From NCBI GenBank assembly GCA_937916515.1, contig CALFSX010000154.1, positions 1 through 64,000 of the forward strand: a stretch of 64,000 bases of DNA. The letters run 5' to 3'. The position numbers were made by a program, and so were the translations under genes. Positions 45,635-56,762 of this stretch are shown in pieces; position 1 is the stretch's first letter, and each line of letters begins with the position of its first letter. The notes beneath the pieces were generated by a model. It worked only from the letters and a program-made list of their open reading frames with translations, was not told the DNA's origin and did no database searches. Origin of the DNA: an uncultured Planctomycetaceae bacterium. Lineage in GTDB: Bacteria > Planctomycetota > Planctomycetia > Planctomycetales > Planctomycetaceae.

Positions 45635-45735
45635 TGCACCATTGAAACGAACCACTCAGGGCACGGAAAATCGGGTTTAGAATTGTCCCGCACGTGCGGA
45701 ACGCTGATTCAGGCTTGCTCGGCACGTTGCACAAA

Positions 45736-46728
45736 CTAAGCGGCTTTGGATGGCTTAAACGCCAGTGTCTCAGCCTTTGATTCGGGCGTATGCAGAAACA
45801 GATCGCGTGAAGGAAACGGAATTGTGAACCCGTTTTCGTCGAAGGCCAGCTTGATTTGTTCCATCAATGCAAATCGAACGTCCCAATAATGACCGCTTAA
45901 CACCCATGGCCTGACGACAAAGTTCACGCTGCTGTCACCAAGTTCTGACACCGCAACGACGGGAGCGGGTGACTTCAATACCCGTGGCTCTGTTTCCAGA
46001 ATCTCCTGCATTGTCTGCTTCACTGCTCGAATGTCGTCGTTGTAGCCGCAGCCAATAACAAGGTCGATTCTGCGTTCGCGTTCGGCTGAATAGTTCTGAA
46101 TTGTGCCGTCCGTGATTTTGCTGTTCGGGACGATAATCCGCACATTATCCAGCGTCAACAAGATTGTGTTGAACATCTGGATCTCGACGACGGTCCCCTT
46201 GTTCCCAGCAACTTCGACAGTTTCGCCCACTCGAAACGGCTTAAAGAAAATCAGCATAACGCCGGCTGCCAGGTTGCCCAGCGAACCCTGCAAGGCCATT
46301 CCCACAGCGAAACCAGCGGTTGCCAAAATGGCTGTCATTGAGTTTGTGTCGACGCCCAATCTTTGCAACGCAGAAATGCAGACCGCCGTCAGCAGCATCA
46401 TGTAGATCAGGTTGTTCAGAAATCCGACCAAAGTTGCGTCAACGTGGGCTCTCTTGGCGCCTCTGACAATTGCCGCAGTAACGAATCGAGCAACCCACCG
46501 GCCAATCACAAACACGGCAATCGCACTAAGAATATTGGGGCCGTGCGTTTTTGCCTGAGCTAAAAACCAGTCTGCAGACGCGTTTTTGGCGACCCAGTCG
46601 ACAATTCCCTGCAAGCCATTGCTGAAAATTCCGGTTGGCTCCATTGTTGTTTCATTGGTTGCCGAAGCTGTAGGGGCTTCCGCCGGAATGCCGATTTGTG
46701 CGATCAGGCCAGCAGTTTGAATACTCAT
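45736..46728 (-). CDS. MscS family mechanosensitive channel
   Basis: The protein has about 330 residues from the Met at 46728, which follows GGAG; a start five codons earlier is possible. It has three transmembrane helices; the pore-lining TM3 contains GFAVGMALQGSLGNLAAGVMLIFF. The MscS beta domain follows (FRVGETVEVAGNKGTVVEIQ, then NVRIIVPNSKI) and then the alpha/beta C-terminal domain. Such channels open under membrane tension to release solutes during osmotic downshock. It sits alone between trmH and queG in the cytoplasmic membrane. Confidence 0.92.
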   Translation of the reverse strand: MSIQTAGLIAQIGIPAEAPTASATNETTMEPTGIFSNGLQGIVDWVAKNASADWFLAQAKTHGPNILSAIAVFVIGRWVARFVTAAIVRGAKRAHVDATLVGFLNNLIYMMLLTAVCISALQRLGVDTNSMTAILATAGFAVGMALQGSLGNLAAGVMLIFFKPFRVGETVEVAGNKGTVVEIQMFNTILLTLDNVRIIVPNSKITDGTIQNYSAERERRIDLVIGCGYNDDIRAVKQTMQEILETEPRVLKSPAPVVAVSELGDSSVNFVVRPWVLSGHYWDVRFALMEQIKLAFDENGFTIPFPSRDLFLHTPESKAETLAFKPSKAA

Positions 46729-46902
46729 TTCAGTCGACTCCATTCAACATCACGCGTCAAAAACCTGGCGCAGTCTGAGCGGAATTTAGGCGATAGCTGA
46801 AATTTCGTAAACAGGTTTTGAGCACTTCCCGATTCTCCCCCAATCGTTCGACGGACGAATTGTGACGGCTCGAAGCTGCTTGCAAAGTGGGGAAAAGGCA
46901 GA

Positions 46903-47959
<1,057 letters not shown>

Positions 47960-47976
<17 letters not shown>

Positions 47977-48754
47977 GTTCGTCTAATTGTTGCGATGCAG
48001 TTTCAACGACTTTGTCGCGATCCCATCGATCCAGCCGAGAATATCGAGGATGTTTGGATTCTTTCCACGGATTGTTATGCCGCGTGTTGTAACAACAGAT
48101 GAACGCCCAGCGTGGGTTGTCGCTGTGGTTTTGGTCGGAGCGATGCAATGTGTTTCCGTGAAAGATAACTGCGGATCCTGGTTCCAGTTCTACGTGAACA
48201 AGTTCCAGGCGTTCCAGTGCGGCCGTGATGCGTTCTTCATCGGCGCCTGTTTGATCGCCACGTTTACCATGGTCGACTCGTCCCATTTTGTGTGAGCCTT
48301 TGAGGACCTGCAGACAGCCGTTTTTTTTGGTGGCCTTATCGACAGCAATCATGCAGCTGGCCATATCCGGAAACAGGCAGCCATTGTTGTACCAATAGCC
48401 GTAATCCTGATGCCACGCCCAGGCTCCGCCAACCTTCGGCTCTTTTAAGATCATCTTGTGATGGTAGTGATAGACTTCGTCTTCCAGCAGTTGTTCCATC
48501 GTTTCCACAAGTGGCTGCATGCGTACGATGGCACCGTAGATCGTGTCCGTCGGCAAGTCGTTTGAAATGACCAGATCGACAGACCCTCCTTCTCCGTCAG
48601 CTCGTGAAGTCTTTTCGGCCGCCAGCTTGCGGTCGATTCTGGCGATCTTTCCCAGCAGTTGTGCTTCCATCTCGTTAAGCAGGTTGGGAACGATGATGTA
48701 GCCATCGTTGTCAAATTGCTGCTTGTCGCCATCGTTAAGAAATGAAATCGGCAT
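47960..48754 (-). CDS. Phytanoyl-CoA dioxygenase (PhyH) family protein
   Basis: The 264-residue protein is an iron(II)/2-oxoglutarate-dependent oxygenase of the PhyH/EctD group. The iron triad is His115 and Asp117 in WHQDYGYW and His204 in NTLHRSDQ; Arg215 is the likely 2-oxoglutarate anchor. GSHKMGRVDHG is a family landmark. Such enzymes hydroxylate lipids, ectoine or small acids; this substrate is unknown. It is the second gene after hisA on this strand (45 bases away) and overlaps queG. No link to histidine or queuosine pathways is evident beyond position. Confidence 0.88.
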
Positions 48755-48799
48755 GGTTATGCTGTTTCTGTGTCACGCTGTTTGGGTATGGACGGAACG

Positions 48800-49540
48800 T
48801 CACGAAACAAGAGCAGCACACGCTTCTTTAACGTCAATCGTACCTTCATAGATAGCTCGCCCAACGATGGCACCGATCAGGGTTGGCACTGTGGCGGCGA
48901 TTTTTTGTAACGCCACGATGTCGTTCATTGTGGTGACGCCTCCGGATGCGATGACCGGCAGGCCCATTTCAGCCAGCGCCTGCAGGTCGTTTAGAGTGCC
49001 CTCGTCCACGCCTTGCATCATTCCGTCATTGGCAATGTTTGTGTAAATGACGGCAGAAATAGGCTTGTCGACAAACTGACGAGCAAGATCCATGACGGAC
49101 ACTTTGGAGACTTCCAGCCAGCCTTCAATGGCGATCATGGAATCTTTCGCGTCCAGGCCCAGGGCAAGTTTGTTGGGGAACGTCTGGCATGCCTGAGCGA
49201 ACCATTCAGGCTCTTTCAGTGCTTTGGTTCCGATGATGACTCGAGTCAGCCCGATTTCTTCGATGGCCATGCGAATACTGTCTTCGCTGCGAATTCCTCC
49301 ACCCATTTGGCAGGGAATTCCCGTTTCAAGAACGATACGTTTTACGATTTCGTGATTAACGGGTTTGCCGGCTTTTGCTCCATCCAGGTCGACAAGGTGC
49401 AGCCATTCGGCTCCCTGATCCTTCCATCGCAAAGCCATTTCGACGGGATCATCTCCAAAGACAGTCTCGTTGTTGTAGTCGCCCTGACGAAGGCGAACAC
49501 ATTTTCCACCACGGATATCGATTGCTGGATAAAGTTGCAT
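48800..49540 (-). CDS. hisA: ProFAR isomerase
   Basis: HisA converts ProFAR to PRFAR by an Amadori rearrangement in histidine biosynthesis. The 246-residue TIM barrel starts MQLYPAIDIRGGKCVRLRQGDY, with catalytic Asp8. It has QMGGGIRSEDSI as phosphate loop 1, and AVIYTNIANDGMMQG (second catalytic Asp region) and IASGGVTTMNDI as loop 2. Length is standard. hisH lies 107 bases upstream on the same strand and supplies the next step with HisF, which is not in the window. Confidence 0.96.
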   Translation of the reverse strand: MQLYPAIDIRGGKCVRLRQGDYNNETVFGDDPVEMALRWKDQGAEWLHLVDLDGAKAGKPVNHEIVKRIVLETGIPCQMGGGIRSEDSIRMAIEEIGLTRVIIGTKALKEPEWFAQACQTFPNKLALGLDAKDSMIAIEGWLEVSKVSVMDLARQFVDKPISAVIYTNIANDGMMQGVDEGTLNDLQALAEMGLPVIASGGVTTMNDIVALQKIAATVPTLIGAIVGRAIYEGTIDVKEACAALVS

Positions 49541-49647
49541 GATTGCTGTTTGGGGTTAACGAATTGTTGTTTGATTCAATTGGACGGAGTTGCCGCGGAT
49601 GTTCGACTGGCGACTGCAACCACCTGGTGAGCGTCTTGCACTATTGT

Positions 49648-50286
49648 TTATACAGAGCCGGCCACTGAGTTCTGAAAGTTGACGAAATTATTCAGCAGCT
49701 GCAGCCCGGCAGTCTGACTTTTTTCCGGATGAAATTGCGTTGCGAAAACATTGTTCCTGGCGACCATTGAAACAAAGCGTCCACCGTAATCGGTTTCTGC
49801 AGCAGTCCACGACGAATCTGATGGATCGACGTAGTAGCTGTGAACGAAGTAAAACCATGCATTCGCGCCAATTTCTTTCAGCAGCGGGTTTTGTTCGTGG
49901 GTGGGCAGCAACTGATTCCAGCCCATATGGGGGATTTTCAGATCCGGTGGCAGGTCAAATCGCCGAACGCGACCGGGGATGATTCCTAGGCCTTCGTATT
50001 CTCCGTCTTCGTACGACAGTTCAAACAGTAACTGCAGCCCAAGACAGATTCCGAGAAACGGCTTGCCACTGTTAACGGCATCGTTGATGGCACCGACAAG
50101 GTCTTGCTGATGCAATGCATTAATCGCATCGCGAAACGCGCCGACTCCCGGCAGGATGACTCGTTCTGCTTTAGCGATCTGCGACGGATCAGACGTGATG
50201 ATGGCCTGGGAGCCAACTTTTTCGATGGCTTTTTGCACACTACGCAGGTTGCCCATGCCGTAGTCGATAATTGTGATTGCTGACAT
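49648..50286 (-). CDS. hisH: Imidazole glycerol phosphate synthase, glutaminase subunit
   Basis: HisH releases ammonia from glutamine for HisF. The 212-residue class I amidotransferase opens [17 protein letters not shown]. Its nucleophile Cys81 is in [10 protein letters not shown], and the His-Glu partners are in [10 protein letters not shown]. The oxyanion loop PGVGAF is present. It is the first gene of a run hisH-hisA-phyH-queG on the minus strand. Without HisF in the window the partner must lie elsewhere. Confidence 0.96.
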   Translation of the reverse strand: MSAITIIDYGMGNLRSVQKAIEKVGSQAIITSDPSQIAKAERVILPGVGAFRDAINALHQQDLVGAINDAVNSGKPFLGICLGLQLLFELSYEDGEYEGLGIIPGRVRRFDLPPDLKIPHMGWNQLLPTHEQNPLLKEIGANAWFYFVHSYYVDPSDSSWTAAETDYGGRFVSMVARNNVFATQFHPEKSQTAGLQLLNNFVNFQNSVAGSV

Positions 50287-50332
50287 AAAAAGCGATCATA
50301 ATGATAGGCGTTTGGCGACAAAGTGCAGACGG

Positions 50333-51259
50333 CTATCTTCCCGTTGAAAGGTTGAAGTTGAATTCGTTGTCTTCACCGACAGCGATTTCTTTTTGACCGT
50401 CGGAACCCGGTAGCCGAAATTCGCTTCCATTGATGTCCATGATGGTGACGTTATGTTTGCCCGGCAACACGCCTTCGTTAACGTCATCCCACATCAATAC
50501 AAATTTTCCAGCAGCATCGGTGTAAGCTACTGAAGGAGTCGCAAGCTGATTTTCACCTGCATTGGGGTCGCGCACGGGGGCAAATTGAACTCGGGCACCA
50601 GACATTGGAGCGTTGTTCATCATGACGATACCGTGACCGTATTCCAGGTCTGGCAAAGATTCGGAAAGCATCCACCCAATCAGAAAGTACAGTACAACCA
50701 AAGTGGCTGCCAGCCCTGCTCCGCCCTTGATGGCAAACTGCTTGAAGGCTTCTTTTTCTTCTGCCGCTCTTTGTTCTTCACGTGTTAGTGGCGGTGGTTC
50801 TGATGTTTTGCCACGTTTTTGATCGTAGTTTCGGGTGAGCGCATCGGCTGCGGAACCGGCCGTCACAAGTTCTGCGACAGCTGCAGCGGCCTCAAGGTTC
50901 CCCTTGTTCTTCGTCTCGTGCTTCTTTTTCTTTGAAGCTTCGTGTTCGCGCATCAAATCTGCGACGGATGGCTTCGGTACACCCGGTGCAAGACCCTTGC
51001 TGGCAACAACCGCAACAGGAGCCACTGGTGTGTCGTAAAGATCGGTGTCTGCCGGGTCAACTTTCGGAGTAATCTTCAGCGGCATATCGATGGGAGGCTC
51101 TGTATCGACAGGCGTCTCATCAACAACAGCAGGCGTTACTTCCGGCGACGGAATAACAAACGGCGTCTTGCACTTGGGGCACTTGGCTTTCGTTCCCGCC
51201 AACTCGTCTCTGATTTTCAGAACAGATTCGCATTCCGGGCAGGCATAACGAATGGTCAT
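50333..51259 (-). CDS. Zinc-ribbon / membrane protein with beta-sandwich domain
   Basis: The 308-residue protein starts with a zinc ribbon: ACPECESVLKIRDEL and then KCPKCKTPF, four cysteines in CxxC pairs. A long polar, Lys-rich region follows. A single membrane helix lies around residues 187-205 (GAGLAATLVVLYFLIGWML). The outer part (about residues 215-308) looks like a transthyretin-like domain, with MMNNAPMSGARVQFAPV and TDAAGKFVLMW. This zinc-ribbon, helix, beta-sandwich layout is frequent in planctomycetes with no known role. It lies 46 bases upstream of hisH. Confidence 0.75.
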   Translation of the reverse strand: MTIRYACPECESVLKIRDELAGTKAKCPKCKTPFVIPSPEVTPAVVDETPVDTEPPIDMPLKITPKVDPADTDLYDTPVAPVAVVASKGLAPGVPKPSVADLMREHEASKKKKHETKNKGNLEAAAAVAELVTAGSAADALTRNYDQKRGKTSEPPPLTREEQRAAEEKEAFKQFAIKGGAGLAATLVVLYFLIGWMLSESLPDLEYGHGIVMMNNAPMSGARVQFAPVRDPNAGENQLATPSVAYTDAAGKFVLMWDDVNEGVLPGKHNVTIMDINGSEFRLPGSDGQKEIAVGEDNEFNFNLSTGR

Positions 51260-51458
51260 GTTTTTGACCCTGAATTGATTAGAACTGAAAAAATAGATTG
51301 CCGGACGACACTAGAAGAGGCACTTTGCAGAAGCGACCCAATGTTAAATTGTTGACAGCGAGTCTTCCAGCGACAAGTCAACGACGTTCGCCGTATCGTT
51401 CTCTGCTGCCGAGGCCTGATTACCCGGAGATATGTTAATTTGTCAGCACAGCAAATGA

Positions 51459-51489
51459 CAGAACCGCAACGTTTTACGTTGCGGTTCTG
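51459..51489 (-). terminator. Hairpin terminator after DUF1559 gene
   Basis: CAGAACCGCAACG and CGTTGCGGTTCTG form a perfect 13-base stem with a five-base loop. It begins 52 bases after the DUF1559 stop on the minus strand. T content after the stem is low on that strand, so efficiency is unsure, but stem strength favours a terminator. Confidence 0.65.
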
Positions 51490-51541
51490 AAGTTTTAATC
51501 AAGACCGCAATTTCTGCTGTCTTTGCTGGAAAATGTCAGGC

Positions 51542-52687
51542 CTAAAAGCCGTTGCCAACTGGAACGCCTTGAGCCATGTTGCCCAAACGCTGCCACACGT
51601 CCAGTCCGATGGATTCGCTGACCGTTCGAGCAGAACCATCTGCCAGGGCAACCTGTACGATGCCCGAGTGCGGCCCACCAGCTGCTTCGAAGTGCTCCTT
51701 TTTGTTTGGTGGCAATCTTGTGGAAAACATTGTTGCAGGTCCGCCCCACGCCCATCCATCGTAAGGGTATCGCAGAAGCGGCTGAACGTTTCGATACTCT
51801 GGATTTAATCCGATGAATCGTTCTGCTTCGGCGACCAGAATCGTTTGAGAAGTACCGTCAGAGATGCTGGCAATTGTTGTTGAACTGTTTGGGCCAAATA
51901 CGCCAGAGTTACCTCCTGATTGGCAGAACTGAATTGTCGCCGTTGATGTGTTGGACGTGTTGATTGCAGCTAGATCCGGGCCTGAAAGGTACCACGTGGT
52001 ACGGGCGTCTGGCTGCGTTGGATCAATTGTGCTTCCGACGTAAAACAGCGTCCCTGAACCTGCGCAGCCTGCGTAGTCGTTTCCGCCCGCAGACTGAAGT
52101 GGATCTACACGTCTGGCGTGTGACATCTTTGCGGTCGTCTCCATGGCAGCTCTACGTGACGGGCAATAGAACGCCGCAACGTGTGTATTGCCTGGAGCTT
52201 CGTCTGCGATCAGCGCACCTGTGTTCACGTTGGTGGTGGTCATGATGCTGCGCCACGTGGCGTTGTTTGTATTGCCCCAAACGTTAAGGCCCGGAATCCA
52301 GTTGTTATAGGTGCTCTGTTTTTCAATTTGAGGCAGGATATGCAACATCCAACTTTCACCGTGAGGCGGCAGGACTTGTGGAGTAAGAATTTGATTCGAT
52401 GATTCCAGAGGAGGAATTGTGCCATAGCTTCCGCCACCCGTGATTGACTTTTGAACTCGCTGCCATCCACTGATTTGTCCCGGAGGAAATACCAGGTGAG
52501 CGTCATGGTAGTTGTGCAGAGCCAGTCCGATTTGTTTCAGATTGTTCAGGCACTGAGTTCGAGCTGCTGCTTCGCGGGCCTGTTGAATGGCCGGCAGCAG
52601 CAAAGCAATCAGCAGTGCGATAATGGCGATAACGACAAGTAGCTCAATCAGCGTAAAGCCTCTTGATCGGAGCGATGCTTTTCGCAT
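51542..52687 (-). CDS. DUF1559 pseudopilin-like protein
   Basis: From the Met at 52687 the 381-residue protein has the type IV pilin N-terminus [20 protein letters not shown], with the cleavage site Gly10-Phe11 and Glu15 at position +5. This is followed by [15 protein letters not shown] and the family core [17 protein letters not shown]. The DUF1559 head ends in [19 protein letters not shown]. Planctomycetes carry many such proteins; they are presumed to be processed by a prepilin peptidase and placed on the cell surface, but their function is not known to me. The extended frame from 52738 adds 17 residues and is unlikely. Confidence 0.93.
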   Translation of the reverse strand: MRKASLRSRGFTLIELLVVIAIIALLIALLLPAIQQAREAAARTQCLNNLKQIGLALHNYHDAHLVFPPGQISGWQRVQKSITGGGSYGTIPPLESSNQILTPQVLPPHGESWMLHILPQIEKQSTYNNWIPGLNVWGNTNNATWRSIMTTTNVNTGALIADEAPGNTHVAAFYCPSRRAAMETTAKMSHARRVDPLQSAGGNDYAGCAGSGTLFYVGSTIDPTQPDARTTWYLSGPDLAAINTSNTSTATIQFCQSGGNSGVFGPNSSTTIASISDGTSQTILVAEAERFIGLNPEYRNVQPLLRYPYDGWAWGGPATMFSTRLPPNKKEHFEAAGGPHSGIVQVALADGSARTVSESIGLDVWQRLGNMAQGVPVGNGF

Positions 52688-52730
52688 GTGTGCTTCCTTT
52701 TCTGTGGGAATATTTGTTCGAAGAAGACCG

Positions 52731-52747
52731 TGCGGCAAATTGCCGCA
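52731..52747. promoter_or_regulatory. Perfect 17-base palindrome in DUF1559 leader
   Basis: TGCGGCAA-A-TTGCCGCA lies 44 bases upstream of the DUF1559 start. Its perfect dyad with one central base looks like a repressor site or a leader hairpin. Confidence 0.45.
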
Positions 52748-52974
52748 TCTGTTCTATTGTAAGCCAGTGGTTGAGTCGGCGTTACACTCTTTTCTGATGA
52801 CCACGAAACATCCTGCAGTTGTTTTTGATTCTACAGAATTGTGACGAATCAGGAAAAATCCAATTTTTAAACATCTCATTGGTCGCAGCCAACGGAGACT
52901 GTTCTGACGTTGTCGCCATCATGGGACCGATTTATCCGGACCATAGTGTACCAGCAAATTTTGAACCGGAAGCA

Positions 52975-54102
52975 TCAATCTTTTGTGGTTGAGCCCTGTT
53001 TTGCCAGTTTTCTCAATATTTCGGCACCCTTCAGAATCGTCTGGTCCTCCGCCGCAAAGGACAATCGGAAGTGCGTATCCACGGAACTGAATACCTGGCC
53101 CGGAATGATCAGCAGGTTGTTTTTAATGGCTTCAGTCACAAATTCCGTGCCAGTGCCCCACGGAGTCTTCAAAAACAGATAGAAGGCTCCTTCGCCACCC
53201 TGGATCTCAAAGTCATCCTTAAGTTCAGATACGATCAAGTCTCGCTTGCGTCTGTAGTCCTGAAGGTTTTCTGACAGGTCCATTTCCCATGCGGTCAGTC
53301 CGGCCCACTGTACGGGATGGGGAGCACACACAAACGTAAACTGCTGCAGCTTCATCATCTGTTGAATTACTGCGCTGGGGCCATGAACATAACCAAGTCG
53401 CAGCCCGGTCATTGAATGTGACTTGCTGAAGCCATCGATTACGATTGTTTCATCGTTGTATGTTGCGGGACTGTGGAATTCACCGTCGTAGCAAAACGAC
53501 TTGTAGATTTCGTCACTGATTAACGCGATGTCGTGCTTCTTCGCGATTGCTGCCAGAATCTTAACTTCTTCTGCAGTTGCAACAGTCCCCGTTGGGTTGC
53601 CCGGGCTGTTAAACAGAATGACCTTTGTCTTGTCTGTGATGGCCGCTTCCACAGCTTCGGCGCGAATACGAAAGTCCGGGTACGTGGACACCTGGACAAC
53701 TTTTCCGCCAGCCAGAGTTGTGAGATGTTTGTACATCACAAACCATGGGTCAAACACCAGCACTTCGTCGCCGGGATCAATCAACGTGCACAGCGCCAGC
53801 ATGAGTGCTCCGCTGGTGCCAGACGTCATGAATATTTTTCGGTCGGTATGTTGGTATGTTGTGTCGACATAAGACTGCAGCTTTTGCAGCAACGGCGAAA
53901 TGCCCTGCGTTTGGCTGTAGGCGTTCTTTCCATCCTGAACCGCCTGGCACAGCGCATCTTTGACCTGCTGAGGAGTGTCGAAATGCGGCTGCCCGATGCT
54001 AAGGTTCACCGGATCTTTCATGGAAGCTGCAAGATCGAAAACCTTTCGAATGCCAGACGCGTCAATTTGACTCATCCGCTTCGCAATCCACTTGTCGCTC
54101 AT
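52975..54102 (-). CDS. Class I/II PLP-dependent aminotransferase
   Basis: The 375-residue enzyme has the fold-type I aminotransferase core. It has SIGQPHFDTP at the start, AYSQTQGISPLLQKL, the NSPGNPTG motif (about residues 165-172), ISDEIYKSF with the cofactor Asp, and the Schiff-base lysine Lys228 in DGFSKSHSMTG. The pattern fits aspartate or aromatic aminotransferase-like enzymes of group I-gamma. Specificity is not readable. The Met at 54102 (MSDKWIAKR) is chosen over one 25 codons upstream. It is cytoplasmic and looks monocistronic. Confidence 0.9.
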   Translation of the reverse strand: MSDKWIAKRMSQIDASGIRKVFDLAASMKDPVNLSIGQPHFDTPQQVKDALCQAVQDGKNAYSQTQGISPLLQKLQSYVDTTYQHTDRKIFMTSGTSGALMLALCTLIDPGDEVLVFDPWFVMYKHLTTLAGGKVVQVSTYPDFRIRAEAVEAAITDKTKVILFNSPGNPTGTVATAEEVKILAAIAKKHDIALISDEIYKSFCYDGEFHSPATYNDETIVIDGFSKSHSMTGLRLGYVHGPSAVIQQMMKLQQFTFVCAPHPVQWAGLTAWEMDLSENLQDYRRKRDLIVSELKDDFEIQGGEGAFYLFLKTPWGTGTEFVTEAIKNNLLIIPGQVFSSVDTHFRLSFAAEDQTILKGAEILRKLAKQGSTTKD

Positions 54103-54280
54103 GCTTGTTTCTTCTTGGTTTTGTATCGCGCAGTTGGTGAGGAAAATTTGGTTCGGGCAGCCTGCGGGCCAATTCACGTGTTTATTGGTTTCGTTCGGCC
54201 AGACGATTTATTTGGCGCAGCGGCAATTACGCGTGTTGTGCTTATCGGTCTTCGGCCTGGATTCTGACGCCACCTAACAG

Positions 54281-54324
54281 AAAACCCCTTCCCTGTTCTT
54301 TTACCAGGGAAGGGGCCATTTTTT
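54281..54324. terminator. Bidirectional Rho-independent terminator
   Basis: CCCCTTCCCTG (54285-54295) and CAGGGAAGGGG (54305-54315) form a perfect 11-base stem. TTTTTT follows on the plus strand and TTTT on the minus strand. It lies 32 bases past the stop of the PEP-CTERM gene and should terminate it. Confidence 0.88.
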
Positions 54325-54355
54325 AACTGTTTGTAACGGGCTTAACGGCTATCGT

Positions 54356-56101
54356 TTAGCTTGCAGAATCATTATCAGTCGCCGTTTGGTTCTTCAACTT
54401 CTTCTGACGGCGTTTATAAATCGCTCCACCGAATACTGAACCGACCGCCAGCATTAGCAGGCTGCTTGGCTCCGGCACAACGGGTGCGGTTGAGTCATCG
54501 CTGCCGACCTGATCTGTGTCGTCTGTGACGGTTGTCGTTTCATCTGTGGGATCAGTCGGTTCAGTGACCGGAATATCCACGCCCGGCTCTTCTGTGTTTG
54601 TGAATCCGTCGTCGCCACCTTCAGTGCCTGGTGGGCAATAGTTAGGATCTCCAGGATCCGTTCCGGACCCTGAGTCGCCACCACTGTTTGAGCTACTGTC
54701 TGAACCTGAATTGCTTCCGGAGGTTGACGAACTGTCGCTGCCCGATGACGAGTCGCTGTTTGCGTCGGAGCCGAAGCCGCTACTGGATGTTGAATCTGCA
54801 GAAGATGAACCGTCGCTGCTGGAACTTCCACTTGATCCAGAGTTGCTGTTGCTGGTCGAGGAAGAGTTTGCAGTGGATCCAGAATTCCCACCGGCTGTTG
54901 TTCCAGAAGAACTTACCAGTGTGCCGTTGCCGAAACCGTCTGTCCCTGATTCACCTGAGCTTGTGCTTGTACCAGTACCAGTACCAGTGTTGGTTGACGT
55001 GCCATTCGCCCCTGACTCACCCGTTGATGAACCGGTTGACGTTGAACTGCCACCCGTTGTCGTTGTTGTGCCCTGGCTGGCTGTTGTCGTGTCTGGAGGC
55101 AGACTTGCCGTTTGGATGGTGTCGTTGGTGCCGGATGATTGTTGGCTTCCTCCGGATCCTGAAGATCCAAGACCACTTCCACCGCTACTGCCTCCACTTG
55201 ATGGAGACCATCCCTGGCCGCTGCTCTGACCGCCGGACGAATTTCCCTGGCTACTACCGCCGCCACCAGTTCCTGTGCTCTGATTTGAGTTCCCTTGAGA
55301 AACTGTTCCAATGGTTCCGCCAGCTTCGCCTGTGCCGAATCCGCTACCGCCTGGTAATACAGACCATGGCATCGATTCGTCGGTACCGTCGGTTATTGAA
55401 CTGCCTTCAGTTGTATTCTCCGCGATTTCAAGCGGGTTGTCACTTGCTTCCGTTGTTGTTTCAATGGCTGTATCACTTTCTGCAACCGTATTTGCTCCCG
55501 AGACCAGCGTTGAGCCGGACCCTGTTGCGGCAGTTGATGAGTTGTTGGCTGGTTGAGAAGAATTGGCGAATCCGCCGTTTGATGATCCGAATCCAGATGA
55601 TCCCAGTCCGGAACCTGACTGGAACCCTGAATCTGAACCCTGGCTGGTTCCACTGCCCTGTTGGAATCCACCAAATGTGGGTACACCTGAACCTGTAATT
55701 GCTCCGTTGGAATAACCGCCAGCTGAGCCAGTCGTGCTGCCGTATGAAGTTCCAAAAGCGCCGCCCAAGCCAGTTTGGCTGGTTCCGCCAGCGACAGCTT
55801 GTCCATAGTTGGAAATGGCATTTGAGGAATATGCTGATCCCAGGTTTGGATAGCGGTAGCTGTAGCCGTTTGAAGATTGAGACATCATCGACATGGCGAC
55901 GGGATAGCCGGGCAGCACAGCAGACGACACCTGGCAGCCAACGATTTGGCCGCAACCGCAACAGCCGGAATTCTGTACGTAGGTTGGTCCGTAATATCCA
56001 TCAGCCTTAGCATCTGCAGAACCGATCGCAGAGGCGGCAGCGATGCACGCGCCAGTTGTCAGTGCGTTTCGGATAAGCGATGTTAGAGTTTGTTTTGCCA
56101 T
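54356..56101 (-). CDS. Ser/Gly-rich PEP-CTERM surface protein
   Basis: From the Met at 56101 the protein has 581 residues. An N-terminal signal peptide (ALTTGACIAAASAIGSADAKA) is followed by a Cys cluster, NSGCCGCGQIVGC. About 400 residues are Ser/Gly/Thr/Asn-rich low-complexity sequence, with an acidic Asp/Thr/Glu part before the end. The C-terminus is a PEP-CTERM sorting signal: VVPEPSSLLMLAVGSVFG, then a basic YKRRQKK tail. Such proteins are anchored or released by exosortase in envelope or biofilm matrix. No exosortase gene is in the window. The start at 56272 would add 57 residues before the signal and is rejected. Confidence 0.85.
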   Translation of the reverse strand: MAKQTLTSLIRNALTTGACIAAASAIGSADAKADGYYGPTYVQNSGCCGCGQIVGCQVSSAVLPGYPVAMSMMSQSSNGYSYRYPNLGSAYSSNAISNYGQAVAGGTSQTGLGGAFGTSYGSTTGSAGGYSNGAITGSGVPTFGGFQQGSGTSQGSDSGFQSGSGLGSSGFGSSNGGFANSSQPANNSSTAATGSGSTLVSGANTVAESDTAIETTTEASDNPLEIAENTTEGSSITDGTDESMPWSVLPGGSGFGTGEAGGTIGTVSQGNSNQSTGTGGGGSSQGNSSGGQSSGQGWSPSSGGSSGGSGLGSSGSGGSQQSSGTNDTIQTASLPPDTTTASQGTTTTTGGSSTSTGSSTGESGANGTSTNTGTGTGTSTSSGESGTDGFGNGTLVSSSGTTAGGNSGSTANSSSTSNSNSGSSGSSSSDGSSSADSTSSSGFGSDANSDSSSGSDSSSTSGSNSGSDSSSNSGGDSGSGTDPGDPNYCPPGTEGGDDGFTNTEEPGVDIPVTEPTDPTDETTTVTDDTDQVGSDDSTAPVVPEPSSLLMLAVGSVFGGAIYKRRQKKLKNQTATDNDSAS

Positions 56102-56762
56102 CAAAATCCAGTCTCCACGTTCTTTTGTTTGGGTGCCGGTCTGCCGGTATTTGCTTGTCGATGTTTCTGGTTGTTTAAATGACGGTCGGCGAATAATTAC
56201 CGCAATGATGTCGGAACAATCGATCAATGCGGAAGCATAGAACAGGAAATTGGGCGCGGCGGAAATCGCCATCCAAACCGCTCGGTATTCGCGTGAGAAG
56301 TCTTGCCGGTGTTCTGTATTCGAGGTTGTGCGGGATCAACAACAGTGATGACCTGACGCAACACGCTCAAAACAACGATGATTTGATGAATTTTCGCATC
56401 ACCTGTGTTGCCGAAACGCAACAGGTCCGGTGAAGCGGTCGCTGACGTATCAGCCCAGGTCAGCATCGCATCACTCTTGCAGCGAAACTGCCGTTGAAGA
56501 CAAGAACACAAATGCACAAGTGCTCTGCCTGATCGCTGGCCGTCTGGCGATATTCGCGATCGAGTAACCGTAAACGCACGGTGAATCGCAGGTGTGACTG
56601 CGTCGTTCGGTTCTGCCCGGTTTTGGCTGCGGTTGAAACCCGGCTTGTGACGACGAACGTCCGCCGATCAGGCCGCCTGTAAACACCGTGGGGCGATTCA
56701 ATCCGGTCAGGTCGTCAGGTGATTGCGGAAGGAGGTAAGCGGTAAGACTGATCCGGAATGTG
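56102..56762. other. Intergenic region upstream of the PEP-CTERM gene
   Basis: This 661-base gap lies between two minus-strand genes. It should carry the PEP-CTERM promoter. It holds short frames on both strands without protein-like composition, and a GTCAGGTCG at 56706-56714 that recurs on the other side of the next gene. Confidence 0.4.

Noticed and set aside
54688-55698. 336-codon plus-strand frame opposite the PEP-CTERM gene
   Set aside because: It is an antisense reading of Ser/Gly-rich low-complexity DNA. The translation is a Leu/Arg/Cys-rich artefact, while the minus strand has a signal peptide and sorting motif.
56224-56701. Overlapping short frames in the gap upstream of the PEP-CTERM gene
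   Set aside because: They overlap on the same strand in different frames, lack ribosome sites and give non-protein-like translations.
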